Source: Mycobacterium sp. GA-1199 (lineage in GTDB: Bacteria > Actinomycetota > Actinomycetes > Mycobacteriales > Mycobacteriaceae). From it: DNA of 64,000 nt. Position numbers and translations under genes: made by a program. The stretch lies in assembly GCF_001500045.1 (NCBI RefSeq), contig NZ_LQIX01000020.1:1-64000 (forward strand). The letters run 5' to 3'. This document shows positions 42,625-51,900 of this stretch, one piece after another. Positions within the stretch are counted from its first letter, which is position 1. Each line of letters begins with the position of its first letter. Under the pieces are notes generated by a model. The model did no database searches. It saw only the letters and a list, made by a program, of their open reading frames with translations, and was not told the origin of the DNA.

Positions 42625-43965
42625 GTGACTGAACACGGCGTGGACTCCGTCGTCGAGGACTGGATCTCAGCGAATATCGGACCGGTGCGCACCATCGAAC
42701 GCCACCACCGTTGGCGGCCTGCGTGGTTCGTCACCGCAGACCGCGGCGGTCGGGAGGTCGGCCTCTATGTCCGAGGCGATCGCGAGGGGTTCGGCTTCGC
42801 CGGCGTCGCGGCGGAGGCAGCGATCCTGCGGGTGATGGAGGCGCACCAGATCCCCGTCCCCCACGTACACGGGGAGATCCCCGAAGCATCGGCGGTCGTG
42901 ATGGACCTGTTGCCGGGAGTGCCGAATCCGTGTCACACCGAGGATGCTCACGACGTCGACGCGATCATGGACTCCTACGTCGACGCACTCGTGCGTACCC
43001 ACTCCATCGACCCGGCGGCGTTCGCGGTTGCGAACCTGCGCATCCCCGACGGTGCACGTGCGCTCGCCCTCGACCATTTCGAGACGTTCGTGACCCGCTA
43101 TCGGAGCAACAAGCGGCGTCCGGAACCGTTACTGGAGTTCGCAATCGGATGGCTGCGGCGCAACGCCCCGGCCCACCGGTCGACCCCGTCGTTCGTTCTC
43201 GGTGACACCGGGCAGTACATGGCAGCCGACGGTCGTGTCACCGGCCTGATCGACGTCGAACTCGCTCACATCGGTGACGTCTGCCACGATCTCGCGGGCC
43301 TGCGATTGCGCAACGTGACGGAGCCGATGGGCGACCTCGGTAGGGTGTTGCGGCGTTACGAAGCGGCCTCCGGAACACCGTTGGACCGGGCCGCGATCGA
43401 GTTCCACACCGCCAAGTTCGCGCTCTGCACGCCGCTCGGTGTCGCGATCGTTCTGCACCTGGACTTACCGCTGACTGACATCGTCCAGTACATCGAGTGG
43501 TTCCATCTCCTCTCGCTGCACGCGATCGAATCGATCGCCCGGCAGGCCGACGTCCAGCTATCGGCTGTGTCGTTACCCGATCCGATGCTCACGGCCTATC
43601 CCGGCGCGATCGCCGGCCTGGCGTCGATGGTGGAGTCGCTCGCAGTGCCAGCCGGTATCGCCGAGTACCAGCGGTCCGCCGTGGCGAAGGTTGCGCGATT
43701 GTGTCACCGCGTGAGCGAGTACGCGCACGCCATCGACGCCGCCGACCTCGATGACATCCAGGATCTGCTCGGGAGTCGACCCGCCGACCGCGCGGAGGGC
43801 GACGAGACCCTCGAGAAGTTCGTCCGCACAGCGGCGCCGCATCACGACCCCGCATTGATTGCGCTGCTCCACCGTCGGGTGATGCGCCAACTCCTGCTCA
43901 TGGAACCGCTCCTGACCGGCGGTCGGATCGGGCACGTGACACCACTGACCGAGCTGCTCGGCTGA
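42625..43965 (+). CDS. aminoglycoside-phosphotransferase-like (APH) protein with altered active site
   Basis: This 446-residue protein of the APH/choline-kinase fold, often found in acyl-CoA catabolic clusters, begins with a kinase N-lobe (REVGLYVRGDREGFGFAG). The catalytic loop reads FVLGDTGQYM: the usual HxDxxxxN becomes L-G-D with Met in place of Asn. The downstream IDVELAHIGDVCHDLAG keeps the metal-binding Asp. It may phosphorylate poorly or act as a binding protein. It also has a long C-terminal helical domain. GTG 42625 is the only start after the promoter. Confidence 0.75.
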   Translation: MTEHGVDSVVEDWISANIGPVRTIERHHRWRPAWFVTADRGGREVGLYVRGDREGFGFAGVAAEAAILRVMEAHQIPVPHVHGEIPEASAVVMDLLPGVPNPCHTEDAHDVDAIMDSYVDALVRTHSIDPAAFAVANLRIPDGARALALDHFETFVTRYRSNKRRPEPLLEFAIGWLRRNAPAHRSTPSFVLGDTGQYMAADGRVTGLIDVELAHIGDVCHDLAGLRLRNVTEPMGDLGRVLRRYEAASGTPLDRAAIEFHTAKFALCTPLGVAIVLHLDLPLTDIVQYIEWFHLLSLHAIESIARQADVQLSAVSLPDPMLTAYPGAIAGLASMVESLAVPAGIAEYQRSAVAKVARLCHRVSEYAHAIDAADLDDIQDLLGSRPADRAEGDETLEKFVRTAAPHHDPALIALLHRRVMRQLLLMEPLLTGGRIGHVTPLTELLG

Positions 43966-43974
43966 GCGGTCAGC

Positions 43975-44064
43975 ATGACCGGAATCCGCACGGCGAATGT
44001 CGCATTGTCAATCGCAGACCCGATCTATCTGACGCTCAACGTATTACGTGCCGTGCTGCGCTGA
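43975..44064 (+). other. 29-codon open frame of doubtful status
   Basis: ATG at 43975 opens a frame reading MTGIRTANVALSIADP then YLTLNVLRAVLR and TGA, lying between the APH gene and the convergent P450. There is no strong ribosome-binding site and no recognised family. It may be a relic of a longer gene or chance. Confidence 0.15.
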
Positions 44065-44066
44065 GT

Positions 44067-45353
44067 TCACCGCACCGGGGTGAGCCGGACCGCAAGCCGC
44101 GTGGGCCCACGCAACGAGCTGTGCCGCGACCACGTCGTGTCGCCAACCGCGTCGATCCGCGACACCCGGGAAACGAGTTCACGTAGAACCGCTTGAGCCT
44201 CCATCCTCGCCAGCGGAGCACCCACGCACATGTGCGCACCGTAACCGAAGGCGATGTGCGTCCGGGGATTTCGGTCCGCACGGTACTGATCGGGGTCCTC
44301 AAACGCGATGGGGTCGCGGTTGGCCGCGCCGAACAACAGAAGGATTCGAGATCCGCGGGGTATCGTGACGCCGGCGATCTCGTAGTCGGCACAGGTGTAC
44401 CGGTAGAGGTTCTGGATCGGTGTCGTCACGCGCAACTGCTCCTCGACCGCCATGGGGATGAGGTCGGGGTCGGCTCGGATCGTGTCGTACTGGTCGGGGT
44501 TGTGCGCCAAGGTGTCGAACATGCCGCCCAGCAGGTTGGTGGTTGTCTCGTTGCCCGCGATCAGCAGGTGGATCGCGATGAGGAACAGCTGCTCATCAGT
44601 GAGGCTGCCGTCGCTGTTGTGTTCGAGCAGGCGGCCCACCACGGTGCCGGAGCCTTTCAAACCACCGTGGGCGAACTGGTTCAGGAAGTAGCGGCGCAAG
44701 GTGGCCATCGCCGCCATCGACTTCACCGCACCGACGACACCGCGCGGCGTGGGTGAGAAGTCCATGATGCCGACACCGGCTTCCGACCAGTGCCGAAAGT
44801 CGTCGGCGTCGCACTCCGGTATGCCGAGGATCTGCGCGATCATCCGGATGGGCATCGGAATCGCCAATCGCTGCACCACATCACAGCCGGGGTCGTCGAT
44901 GACCTCGGTGACGAGTTCGGTCGCCAGCTTCTCCGTCATCCCCTTCCAGCTGTCCATTGCGCCCTTACTGAAGCCCGGCTGGACCTGCTTGCGCAGCCGA
45001 GCATGCTCGTTTCCGTCGGTCAGTACAGCGAGCGGCGCCGAGAACTTGAGCCGGGTGACCCCTTCGGCGCTCGTCACGTATTCGGTATCGCGCAGAGCGG
45101 TCCTGACATCGGAGAGTCGGCTCAGAATGAAATTGGACCGCCGGGGGTTGTAGTGGACCCGACCGCTGCGATGGAGTTTCCGGTAGGCCTCAAACGGCGT
45201 AGACGCCGTCGCAGGATCCATCGGATCGAAGTCGGTGTTGACCGCGCCCGTCCACCCCCGATACCCACGCGCCCGGTTCTGCACGGCGGCAACGACATTC
45301 ATCCGGACCGCGTTGGCGAAGGGCCCGATCACCCCGGGAGTGCTGCGCGCCAT
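44067..45353 (-). CDS. cytochrome P450
   Basis: This 428-residue P450 has the I-helix IAGNETTTN, ExxR in EEQLRVTTP, and a haem loop FGYGAHMCVG with Cys near residue 376. The N-terminus (about 40 residues before the conserved DFDP) is somewhat long. The start ATG 45353 is 48 bases after the stop of the crotonase gene on the same strand. It thus belongs to a leftward operon of P450 (46.2 kb), hydratase and P450. It would need an external ferredoxin. Confidence 0.9.
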   Translation of the reverse strand: MARSTPGVIGPFANAVRMNVVAAVQNRARGYRGWTGAVNTDFDPMDPATASTPFEAYRKLHRSGRVHYNPRRSNFILSRLSDVRTALRDTEYVTSAEGVTRLKFSAPLAVLTDGNEHARLRKQVQPGFSKGAMDSWKGMTEKLATELVTEVIDDPGCDVVQRLAIPMPIRMIAQILGIPECDADDFRHWSEAGVGIMDFSPTPRGVVGAVKSMAAMATLRRYFLNQFAHGGLKGSGTVVGRLLEHNSDGSLTDEQLFLIAIHLLIAGNETTTNLLGGMFDTLAHNPDQYDTIRADPDLIPMAVEEQLRVTTPIQNLYRYTCADYEIAGVTIPRGSRILLLFGAANRDPIAFEDPDQYRADRNPRTHIAFGYGAHMCVGAPLARMEAQAVLRELVSRVSRIDAVGDTTWSRHSSLRGPTRLAVRLTPVR

Positions 45354-45401
45354 CTTCGGCCTCCTTGGTTGTCGCTACATCGGCCGGCGGCGTGGGCGCC
45401 G

Positions 45402-46202
45402 CTACCGTCCGCGGAACGTCGGGTCGCGTTTCTCGATGAAGGCCGTCATCCCCTCGGCGACGTCATCGGTGGCTGCCACCTGCTCGACGAGAAGTGCCTC
45501 GGTATCGAATGCCGCGGCGCGGTCCACGTCGAGGGCTTGGTTGAGCATCGCCTTGGCGGCGGCGATTCCGCGTGTCGCGCCGCGCGCGAGGCGCTGGGCC
45601 CACGCCGTCACTTCCGCGGTGAGCTGATCGTCGGCGACGACCTTGTTCACCAACCCGATGCGATGCGCCTCCTGAGCGGTGATCTCCTCGCCGAACATCA
45701 GCAGTTCCTTGGCGATGTTGAACGGCACCTTCCGCGCGAGCAGGTAGGCGGCACCGCCGTCGGGCGCCAGGCCGCGTCGCACGAACAGCTCGATCAGCCG
45801 CGCACTTTCGGCGGCGACGATCAGGTCGCACGCCAGGACCATGCTCGCGCCGACACCGGCCGCGACGCCGTTCAGTGCGCAGACGACCGGCTTTTCACAG
45901 TCCAATATCGCCGAGACAACGGCCTGTGATCCGGTGCGAAGCCTGCGCGCGGCGTCGCCGGCGACCCGGTCCTGGCTCGGCCGCATCTCGGGGTCGCGCA
46001 GGTTGGGGCCGGTGCAGAAGTGCCTGGTGCCCGCGCCGGTCAACACGACGGCACGAATGCCGGGATCACTCGATGCGCGCTCCAAGTTGTCGATGAGGTC
46101 CCGCTGCATCGCCCGGGTCACGGAGTTGCCGACGTCCGGGCGGTCCAGTACCAACCACCGCACCCCGTCCTCGGTGCGCGCGGTCAGTCCGGTGGCGCTC
46201 AC
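45402..46202 (-). CDS. enoyl-CoA hydratase/isomerase family protein
   Basis: This 266-residue crotonase-fold protein has RPDVGNSVTRAM, the oxyanion segment RHFCTGPNLRD, and CALNGVAAGVGASMVLACDL. The C-terminal FIEKRDPTFRGR is typical of hydratases. Start GTG 46202 overlaps the P450 stop as GTGA. The frame extending to 46280 is P450 shadow. It lies between two P450 genes, so its substrate is probably a P450 product after CoA activation. Confidence 0.86.
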   Translation of the reverse strand: MSATGLTARTEDGVRWLVLDRPDVGNSVTRAMQRDLIDNLERASSDPGIRAVVLTGAGTRHFCTGPNLRDPEMRPSQDRVAGDAARRLRTGSQAVVSAILDCEKPVVCALNGVAAGVGASMVLACDLIVAAESARLIELFVRRGLAPDGGAAYLLARKVPFNIAKELLMFGEEITAQEAHRIGLVNKVVADDQLTAEVTAWAQRLARGATRGIAAAKAMLNQALDVDRAAAFDTEALLVEQVAATDDVAEGMTAFIEKRDPTFRGR

Positions 46203-47395
46203 AGCAGGATCGGCACGCTCGCCGGACCGCGCACCGAGTTGGTGTGGACGTATTCGACGGCGTCCTCGTCCACCTCCCACGTCGGGAAACGGGCCAGGGT
46301 TTCCTCGATGGCCACCCTGGCCTCCAGTCGGGCGAGCGCGGCGCCCAGGCAGAAGTGCGCGCCGTGGCCGAAACTGAGGTGCCGGATGCCGGTGCGGTTG
46401 ACGTCGAAGACGTCGGGGTTCGGGTACTGGCGTTCGTCACGCCCGGCCGAGCCCGTCAACAGCGCGACCTTGGAGTCGGCTGGTATCACGGTGTCGTGAA
46501 AGGTGGTGTCGTGCAGAGTGAAGCGGCCCTGCACGGGCGACGGTGCCTCATATCGCAGTAGTTCCTCGACCGCGCCGCCGATGAGGCCGGGGTTCTCGAC
46601 GAGCTTTGCGCGTTCGCCAGGAAAGCGCGCGAGCGTCAACGCCGTCCAGCCGAGCAGTCGCGCGACGGTCTCGTTGCCCGCGACGTTGATGAGCGCGATG
46701 AAGAACAGGACTTCGCCGTCGTCGAGACGACGAGTTTCTCGGCCGGGCTGCACCAGGTCGGAGTCCATCAGGTTGCCGACGATATCGCTGGTGCTGTTCA
46801 CCCGGCGCTTCTGAATCTGTTCTTTGTAATACCCGAAGAGCTTCTCGTTGGCCTGTTGGCCCAACTCGCTGAGCTCCGCAGTGCCCTCCTCGCGGTGAAG
46901 CTGCAGATCCGTCCACTCACGCAGATTGTCATGGTCTTCTTCCGGGAAGCCCAACAGCGAACTGATCACCATGACCGGTAGCTTCATGGAGAAGTCACGA
47001 ACGTAGTCGAATCCCCCGCTGCCGACATGGGGATCCAGATATCCGCGGCATAGCATGCGTACCCGGTCCTCGAGCTCGGCGATCTTGCTGCGAAAGAATG
47101 TGCGGTTGACCATTTTTCGCATAGCCGTGTGGTCGGGCGGATCCATCATGATCATCGCCTTCGGCGGCGGCCACGGTTCGGGCGTGATCGCATCCAGCGT
47201 GATGCCGTGCTCGGAAGAGAACGTCTCGGTGTCGAGGGAGGCCGACAGCACGTCGTCGAACCGGCTCAACGCGTAAAAGTCGTACTGCTCGTTGTAGTAG
47301 ACAGGCGCCTCATCGCGCAGTCGTCGCCACACCTCGTACGGATTCTTGTGTAGGGCACGGTCGAACGGATCCCAGCGCAACTCCGCTGTCACCAT
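46199..47395 (-). CDS. cytochrome P450
   Basis: This 398-residue P450 has the I-helix NVAGNETVAR, ExxR in EELLRYEAP, and a haem loop FGHGAHFCLG with Cys near residue 349. The start ATG 47395 follows AAAGGA; the longer frame to 47515 overlaps the promoter and the divergent hydratase. It is first of the leftward P450-hydratase-P450 unit. Confidence 0.9.
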   Translation of the reverse strand: MVTAELRWDPFDRALHKNPYEVWRRLRDEAPVYYNEQYDFYALSRFDDVLSASLDTETFSSEHGITLDAITPEPWPPPKAMIMMDPPDHTAMRKMVNRTFFRSKIAELEDRVRMLCRGYLDPHVGSGGFDYVRDFSMKLPVMVISSLLGFPEEDHDNLREWTDLQLHREEGTAELSELGQQANEKLFGYYKEQIQKRRVNSTSDIVGNLMDSDLVQPGRETRRLDDGEVLFFIALINVAGNETVARLLGWTALTLARFPGERAKLVENPGLIGGAVEELLRYEAPSPVQGRFTLHDTTFHDTVIPADSKVALLTGSAGRDERQYPNPDVFDVNRTGIRHLSFGHGAHFCLGAALARLEARVAIEETLARFPTWEVDEDAVEYVHTNSVRGPASVPILL

Positions 47396-47426
47396 CGGCT
47401 GGTCCTTTCCTGGGTGGACAGGCGTT

Positions 47427-47438
47427 AAACAATGGTAC
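47427..47438. promoter_or_regulatory. diverged copy of the island element, P450/hydratase region
   Basis: AAACAATGGTAC matches GAACAATAGAAC at nine of 12 positions, and the flanking TT and ACT match the perfect copies at 25.75 and 30.56 kb. The spacing to the leftward P450 start (47395) is similar to the leadered genes. A GTACA/TGTAC pair (47435-47457) is an additional inverted repeat. Confidence 0.4.
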
Positions 47439-47486
47439 ACTCCGCGTAATTCTGTACAACACTGAAGTCGAGGAGGGACGGGCAGG

Positions 47487-48299
47487 TTGGAAACGCGGAC
47501 CCTGGACCATGTCATCTATGAGAAGGACGGTCCGATCGCCCGGATCATTCTCAACAATCCCGAACGTGCCAACGCCCAGACCTCCCAGATGGTGCACAGC
47601 GTCAACGAGGCGCTCGACGACGCGCAGTACGACTATGACATCAAGGTCGTCATCATCAAGGCCAACGGAAAGGGTTTCTGCTCGGGTCACGTACCCGACG
47701 GGAGCTACCCGGAGTTCAAGGCGGAGTTGGACGCCTCGGGCAAGGTGTGGCGTTCGGCTGCACAACTGTTCCTGTGGCCGGTTTTGAAGCTGTGGGAGTT
47801 TCCGAAACCGGTCATCGCTCAGGTGCACGGATACGCGATCGGCGGCGGTACGACCTGGGCTTTGCTGCCCGAGATCACGGTCTGTTCCGACGACGCCTGG
47901 TTCCAGATGCCGCTTGTGCCCGGGTTTGGGCTGCCGGGGGCCGAGACGATGTTCGAGCCCTGGGTGTTCATGAACTACAAGCGTGCCGCGGAGTACCTCT
48001 ATACCGCGCAGAGGATCTCGGCCGAGCAGGCCCTGGAGTTCGGGTTGGTCAACCGCGTCGTACCGGCCGATGAACTCGAGAGCACCGTCGAGGAACTGGC
48101 CGCCAAGATCGCCAAGGCGCCGCTGATCACGCTGCAGGCCACGAAGGCGGGCATCATGCGGGCCTGGGAGACCATGGGCTTTCGCACCCACCAGCAGGCC
48201 ACCAACGACCTGCAGGCGGTCGTCACCGGGTCGAAGGAGTTCCAGGAGTACATGCGGGAGCTGATGAAGAGGGCAGCCAAACCCGCCGACCGGGTCTGA
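47487..48299 (+). CDS. enoyl-CoA hydratase/isomerase family protein
   Basis: This 270-residue crotonase has NNPERANAQTSQM, the oxyanion loop GKGFCSGHV, QVHGYAIGGGTTWALLPEI and MPLVPGFGLPG. Start TTG 47487 is supported by GAGGAGGG 10-15 bases upstream. It is two bases upstream of an acyl-CoA dehydrogenase, so the two steps are probably consecutive. It is divergent from the P450 at 47.4 kb. Confidence 0.87.
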   Translation: METRTLDHVIYEKDGPIARIILNNPERANAQTSQMVHSVNEALDDAQYDYDIKVVIIKANGKGFCSGHVPDGSYPEFKAELDASGKVWRSAAQLFLWPVLKLWEFPKPVIAQVHGYAIGGGTTWALLPEITVCSDDAWFQMPLVPGFGLPGAETMFEPWVFMNYKRAAEYLYTAQRISAEQALEFGLVNRVVPADELESTVEELAAKIAKAPLITLQATKAGIMRAWETMGFRTHQQATNDLQAVVTGSKEFQEYMRELMKRAAKPADRV

Positions 48300-48301
48300 G
48301 C

Positions 48302-49504
48302 ATGCCGCTGAGGCCGATCGTCCGGTTCGGCGGCGGGGAACACGTCGAGCGGTTGCGCGAGTCGGTCCGCAACTGGCTGGCCGACAACTTGCCTGACGAG
48401 TTCCGCCGCACCGCCGCCAATCCCGACTACCTGCCCCGGGACGGCCACGAACGGGCGGTGGCATTCTGTCGCATGCTGCACGCCCAGGGCTGGTTCGTTC
48501 CGCACTGGCCCGCGGAGTACGAAGGCGGCGGCCTCGGCGTCGTCGAACAGGTGGTCATCAGGGAGGAACTCGCCTACGCGGGGGCGCCGCTGGTCAACAC
48601 CAACGGGGTGAACATGCTGGCGCCGGTGCTCTTTCGCTTCGGCACCCCCGAACAACAGCAGGAGCACCTGCCGCTGATCGCGCGCTCGGAGCGGATGTGG
48701 GCGCAGGGGTACTCCGAACCCGAGGCCGGATCCGATCTGGCAGCGTTGCGGATGACCGCGCGTCGCCACGGCGATCACTACGTGCTCAACGGGCAGAAGA
48801 CGTGGACGAGCAACGGCGTGCTGGCCGACTGGATCTTCGTGCTCGCCAGGACCTCGCCCGTGGGCGAGAAGCGGCAGGCGGGGATCTCGTTCTTCCTCGT
48901 CGACCTCTCCAGCCCGGGCATCACCCGCCGGCCCATCAGGTCGATGACGGGTTACCCGACATTCGCCGAGGAGTTCTTCGACGATGTGCGGGTGCCCGCG
49001 GCGAACCTGGTCGGCGCGGAGGGTGACGGCTGGAAGGTCGCCAAGGCTCTGCTGAACGCCGAACGATCGAACGTGACCCGTGCCGCGCAGGCGCAGCGCT
49101 ATCTCGACGAGCTCGTCGACTGGTGCCATGCGCAGCGCGGGAAACCCCATGACCCGTTGACGGATCCGACCAACCGGCTGGCGCTGGCACGGGCGGTCGA
49201 GCGGGTGGAGGTGGGACGGATCCTGTCCTACCGGATCGCACACCTACAGGCGGCGGGATCGTTGGATCCGGCGCTGCCGTCGCTGTCCAAGCTGTACCAC
49301 TCGGAACTGACTGCCGAGCTTCGCGCACTGGGCGCCCGGATCCTGGGCCCTGCGGGCGCGCTGATGCCGGACGACCCCGAGGCCGTGCTGGACGGTCACT
49401 TCTCGGAAGGCCTGCTGCTGTCGCTGCTGCACACCATCGGCGGCGGTACCAGCGATATTCAGCGGGACCTGATCTCTACCACCGGTCTCGGCTTGCCGCG
49501 CTAG
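48302..49504 (+). CDS. acyl-CoA dehydrogenase
   Basis: This 400-residue FAD enzyme has GYSEPEAGSDLAALRM, LNGQKTWTSNG and the C-terminal IGGGTSDIQRDLISTTGLGLPR. Unlike the other four dehydrogenases here it has no adjacent partner and is probably homomeric. Its last 29 bases overlap the convergent crotonase gene at 49476, so both C-termini are encoded by the same stretch. Confidence 0.9.
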   Translation: MPLRPIVRFGGGEHVERLRESVRNWLADNLPDEFRRTAANPDYLPRDGHERAVAFCRMLHAQGWFVPHWPAEYEGGGLGVVEQVVIREELAYAGAPLVNTNGVNMLAPVLFRFGTPEQQQEHLPLIARSERMWAQGYSEPEAGSDLAALRMTARRHGDHYVLNGQKTWTSNGVLADWIFVLARTSPVGEKRQAGISFFLVDLSSPGITRRPIRSMTGYPTFAEEFFDDVRVPAANLVGAEGDGWKVAKALLNAERSNVTRAAQAQRYLDELVDWCHAQRGKPHDPLTDPTNRLALARAVERVEVGRILSYRIAHLQAAGSLDPALPSLSKLYHSELTAELRALGARILGPAGALMPDDPEAVLDGHFSEGLLLSLLHTIGGGTSDIQRDLISTTGLGLPR

Positions 49505-50240
49505 CCGAGCGCTGCTGGGCGACGGTCGCCATCGCCAGCTCCAGCGGGTGGAAGGCCGCCAGCTGGGCGGTCTCCACCGAGTTGATCAGACGCTTGGTCA
49601 TCTCCATCGCCGCGGAATCGGCCTGTGCCAGTTCGTCGAGAACGGCGAGCGCACGGTCGACCGCGGTGCCGGGCTCGGCGAGGTCGGTGACCAGGCCGAC
49701 GTCTGCAGCGTCGGACGCCGCAAGTCGCTTCCCGCGCAACAGCAGTGCGGCGGCGCGCTGCCTGCCCAGCTGGTGGGTCAGCCGCCAGGCCAAGCCGCCG
49801 TCCGGGACGACGGCGCGAGCGACGAACGGAGCACTGAAGAAGGCGTCGGTTGCGGCAACGACGAGATCACACGACAGCGCGAGGCTCCACCCGAGGCCCA
49901 CCGCGGCGCCCTCCACCGCGGCGACGGTCGGCACCGGGACCGCCTTGAGCTGCTCCATGACTCGCTGCGCATGCTCGACCCGGCCCGCCGGCCCGAGCGG
50001 GCCCGCACCGTGCGCCGGACCGCTCTTCAAATCCCCGCCCGCACAGAAGAATCCGCCCGCACCGGCCAGGACGACGCCGCGCACATCGGGGTCGGCAGCC
50101 ACCGCCGTCAACTGATCGGACAACTCGGTCCACGACCCGTAACGCAACGCATTACGCTGCGCCGGGCGGTTCAGCAGCAGCAACGCGACGGCGCCCCTGT
50201 CCTCACGTACCACCAGCGGTGTCGTGCCATCGGACATCAC
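49476..50240 (-). CDS. enoyl-CoA hydratase/isomerase family protein
   Basis: This 254-residue crotonase has RPAQRNALRYGSW, the oxyanion loop GGFFCAGGDLK, and AVEGAAVGLGWSLALSCDL. The start is GTG 50240, or ATG 50237. It is the last of a long leftward run (E1, lipoyl protein, three crotonases). Its 3' end overlaps the acyl-CoA dehydrogenase on the other strand by 29 bases. Three crotonases in a row suggest different double-bond isomers or a ring-cleavage step. Confidence 0.86.
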   Translation of the reverse strand: MMSDGTTPLVVREDRGAVALLLLNRPAQRNALRYGSWTELSDQLTAVAADPDVRGVVLAGAGGFFCAGGDLKSGPAHGAGPLGPAGRVEHAQRVMEQLKAVPVPTVAAVEGAAVGLGWSLALSCDLVVAATDAFFSAPFVARAVVPDGGLAWRLTHQLGRQRAAALLLRGKRLAASDAADVGLVTDLAEPGTAVDRALAVLDELAQADSAAMEMTKRLINSVETAQLAAFHPLELAMATVAQQRSASAASRDRW

Positions 50241-50241
50241 G

Positions 50242-51039
50242 TCACCGATTCAGAAACTTGTCGATCGCGGCCCGGTGCTCTTCAGTGGTGAAACACTCTG
50301 TCTCCGCGGATATCCCGTAGTCCAGGATGGCCGTCACCGCGCGTTCGGCGTGCAGGTTCAACGTCCGCTTGGTGTCTTGGACGGCACGCGGGGGAAGGGC
50401 CGCCAGCCGGTGCGCCAGCGCGAGTCCTTCCTGTTTGATCGCGTCGTGCGGTACCACTCGATTCGCCAAACCGAGTTCGACCGCCTTGGCAGCGGGGATA
50501 CGCTCGCCGAGAAGCAGGTACTCCTTCGCCTTCATCAGGCTCATCATCAGCGGCCACAGCACCGAGCCACCGTCACCGGCGACCAGGCCGCTGGCGACGT
50601 GGGTGTCGGCGAGGAACGCCCGATCGGACATCAAGGTGATGTCACACAGAACGGCGATGCTGCAACCGAATCCGACCGCGGGACCGTTCACGGCGGCGAC
50701 GATCGGCAGCGGGAAATCGATCATGTCGCGCACGATGCGGCGGGCGTCGCGCATCCCCTCGCGCCGGGTGACCGGGTTGTTGACGTGCGTCTCCAGCCAC
50801 TCCACCAGGTTGCCGCCCGCCGAGAAGTAGTCGCCGGTCCCGGTGATGAGCACCGCGCGGGCCTCGGAGTCCTCGCCCAACGTGGTCCACAGCCGGGCGA
50901 ACGCGCCATGCATCGCATTGTTGACCGCATTGGCATCACCGGGGTTGTTCAGGGTCACGATTCGGACGGGACCGTCGCTGGCCACGAGGATCTCGTCGCA
51001 TCCGGTGAGCTCCGAGGAGCCGGTCGGCAGTTCTGTCAA
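50242..51039 (-). CDS. enoyl-CoA hydratase/isomerase family protein
   Basis: This 265-residue crotonase has NNPGDANAVNNAMH, the oxyanion loop DYFSAGGNLVE, and AVNGPAVGFGCSIAVLCDI. Start TTG 51039 lies 12 bases after AAAGGA. It lies one base from the downstream crotonase and six from the upstream one, so it is co-translated in the E1-lipoyl-crotonase operon. Confidence 0.87.
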   Translation of the reverse strand: MTELPTGSSELTGCDEILVASDGPVRIVTLNNPGDANAVNNAMHGAFARLWTTLGEDSEARAVLITGTGDYFSAGGNLVEWLETHVNNPVTRREGMRDARRIVRDMIDFPLPIVAAVNGPAVGFGCSIAVLCDITLMSDRAFLADTHVASGLVAGDGGSVLWPLMMSLMKAKEYLLLGERIPAAKAVELGLANRVVPHDAIKQEGLALAHRLAALPPRAVQDTKRTLNLHAERAVTAILDYGISAETECFTTEEHRAAIDKFLNR

Positions 51040-51045
51040 CGGCAG

Positions 51046-51900
51046 CTAATCCTTTCCGGGGTCAGACGGCATCCACGCCGCCCGACGGGTCTGCACGAAC
51101 GCGTCGCGGTCGGAATCGATCGACCATCGCGGCGAACGCTTTTCGAGGAAGGCGGAGAACGCCTCGATCTGCTCGGAGGTTCCGATCGACGACCAGTAGC
51201 CGCTGACGTCGACCGCGGGCAGGGCACGTGCCATCTCGCGCTTCATCGCCGCGCGTGCTGCGGGGCCGGTATTGCGGACCCGGTCCAGTAGCGCCTGCGT
51301 CTCCGCAGCCAGCGTGTCGTGGGGCACGACCTTGCCAACCAGCCCGTAACGCTCGGCGTCGGCGGCGTCGAGCCAGTCGTTTCCGTAGATCATGTGATTG
51401 GCACGCAATGTTCCGATCCGCTGCGGAAGGCGCGCGGCGACGTACGCCTCGTAGACGCCCCGGGTCAGATCGGGAACCCGAAGGCGGGCCCGGTCCGACG
51501 CGATCACGAGGTCGGCGAACAGAGTCATCACCAGGCCGCCGCCCATCGCGATGCCGTTGACCGCGCACACGACGATCTTGGGGATCTTGCCGAGCACTTC
51601 GAAAGGTGTCGCGTCGTACGCCTCGGTGAACGCATCCCAGGATCGGTCGGGGTTGCCCACCGCGTTCATGTCACCGCCGGCGCAGAACACGTCATCGGTT
51701 CCGGTGATCACCAGGAACTGCAGCGCTCGTTCGTCCGCGACGATCATCGCGGCACGCTTGATCCCGTGGTAGCCGTCGGCGGTGACGGCGTTGCGTTTCT
51801 TCGGACGGTTGATGGTGACGGTCAGTGTGTCGCCGACGATTTCGCCGATCAGCTCGGGCGCACCCAGATCGACGCTCAGCGACTCGGGCAGCCCGGTCAT
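51046..51900 (-). CDS. enoyl-CoA hydratase/isomerase family protein
   Basis: This 284-residue crotonase has NRPKKRNAVTADGY, the oxyanion loop DVFCAGGDMN, and AVNGIAMGGGLVMTLFADL. A C-terminal EAFSAFLEKRSPRW segment precedes a basic tail. Start ATG 51900 overlaps the lipoyl protein stop as ATGA; the longer frame upstream is shadow. It is in an operon with the E1 and lipoyl genes. Confidence 0.87.
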   Translation of the reverse strand: MTGLPESLSVDLGAPELIGEIVGDTLTVTINRPKKRNAVTADGYHGIKRAAMIVADERALQFLVITGTDDVFCAGGDMNAVGNPDRSWDAFTEAYDATPFEVLGKIPKIVVCAVNGIAMGGGLVMTLFADLVIASDRARLRVPDLTRGVYEAYVAARLPQRIGTLRANHMIYGNDWLDAADAERYGLVGKVVPHDTLAAETQALLDRVRNTGPAARAAMKREMARALPAVDVSGYWSSIGTSEQIEAFSAFLEKRSPRWSIDSDRDAFVQTRRAAWMPSDPGKD

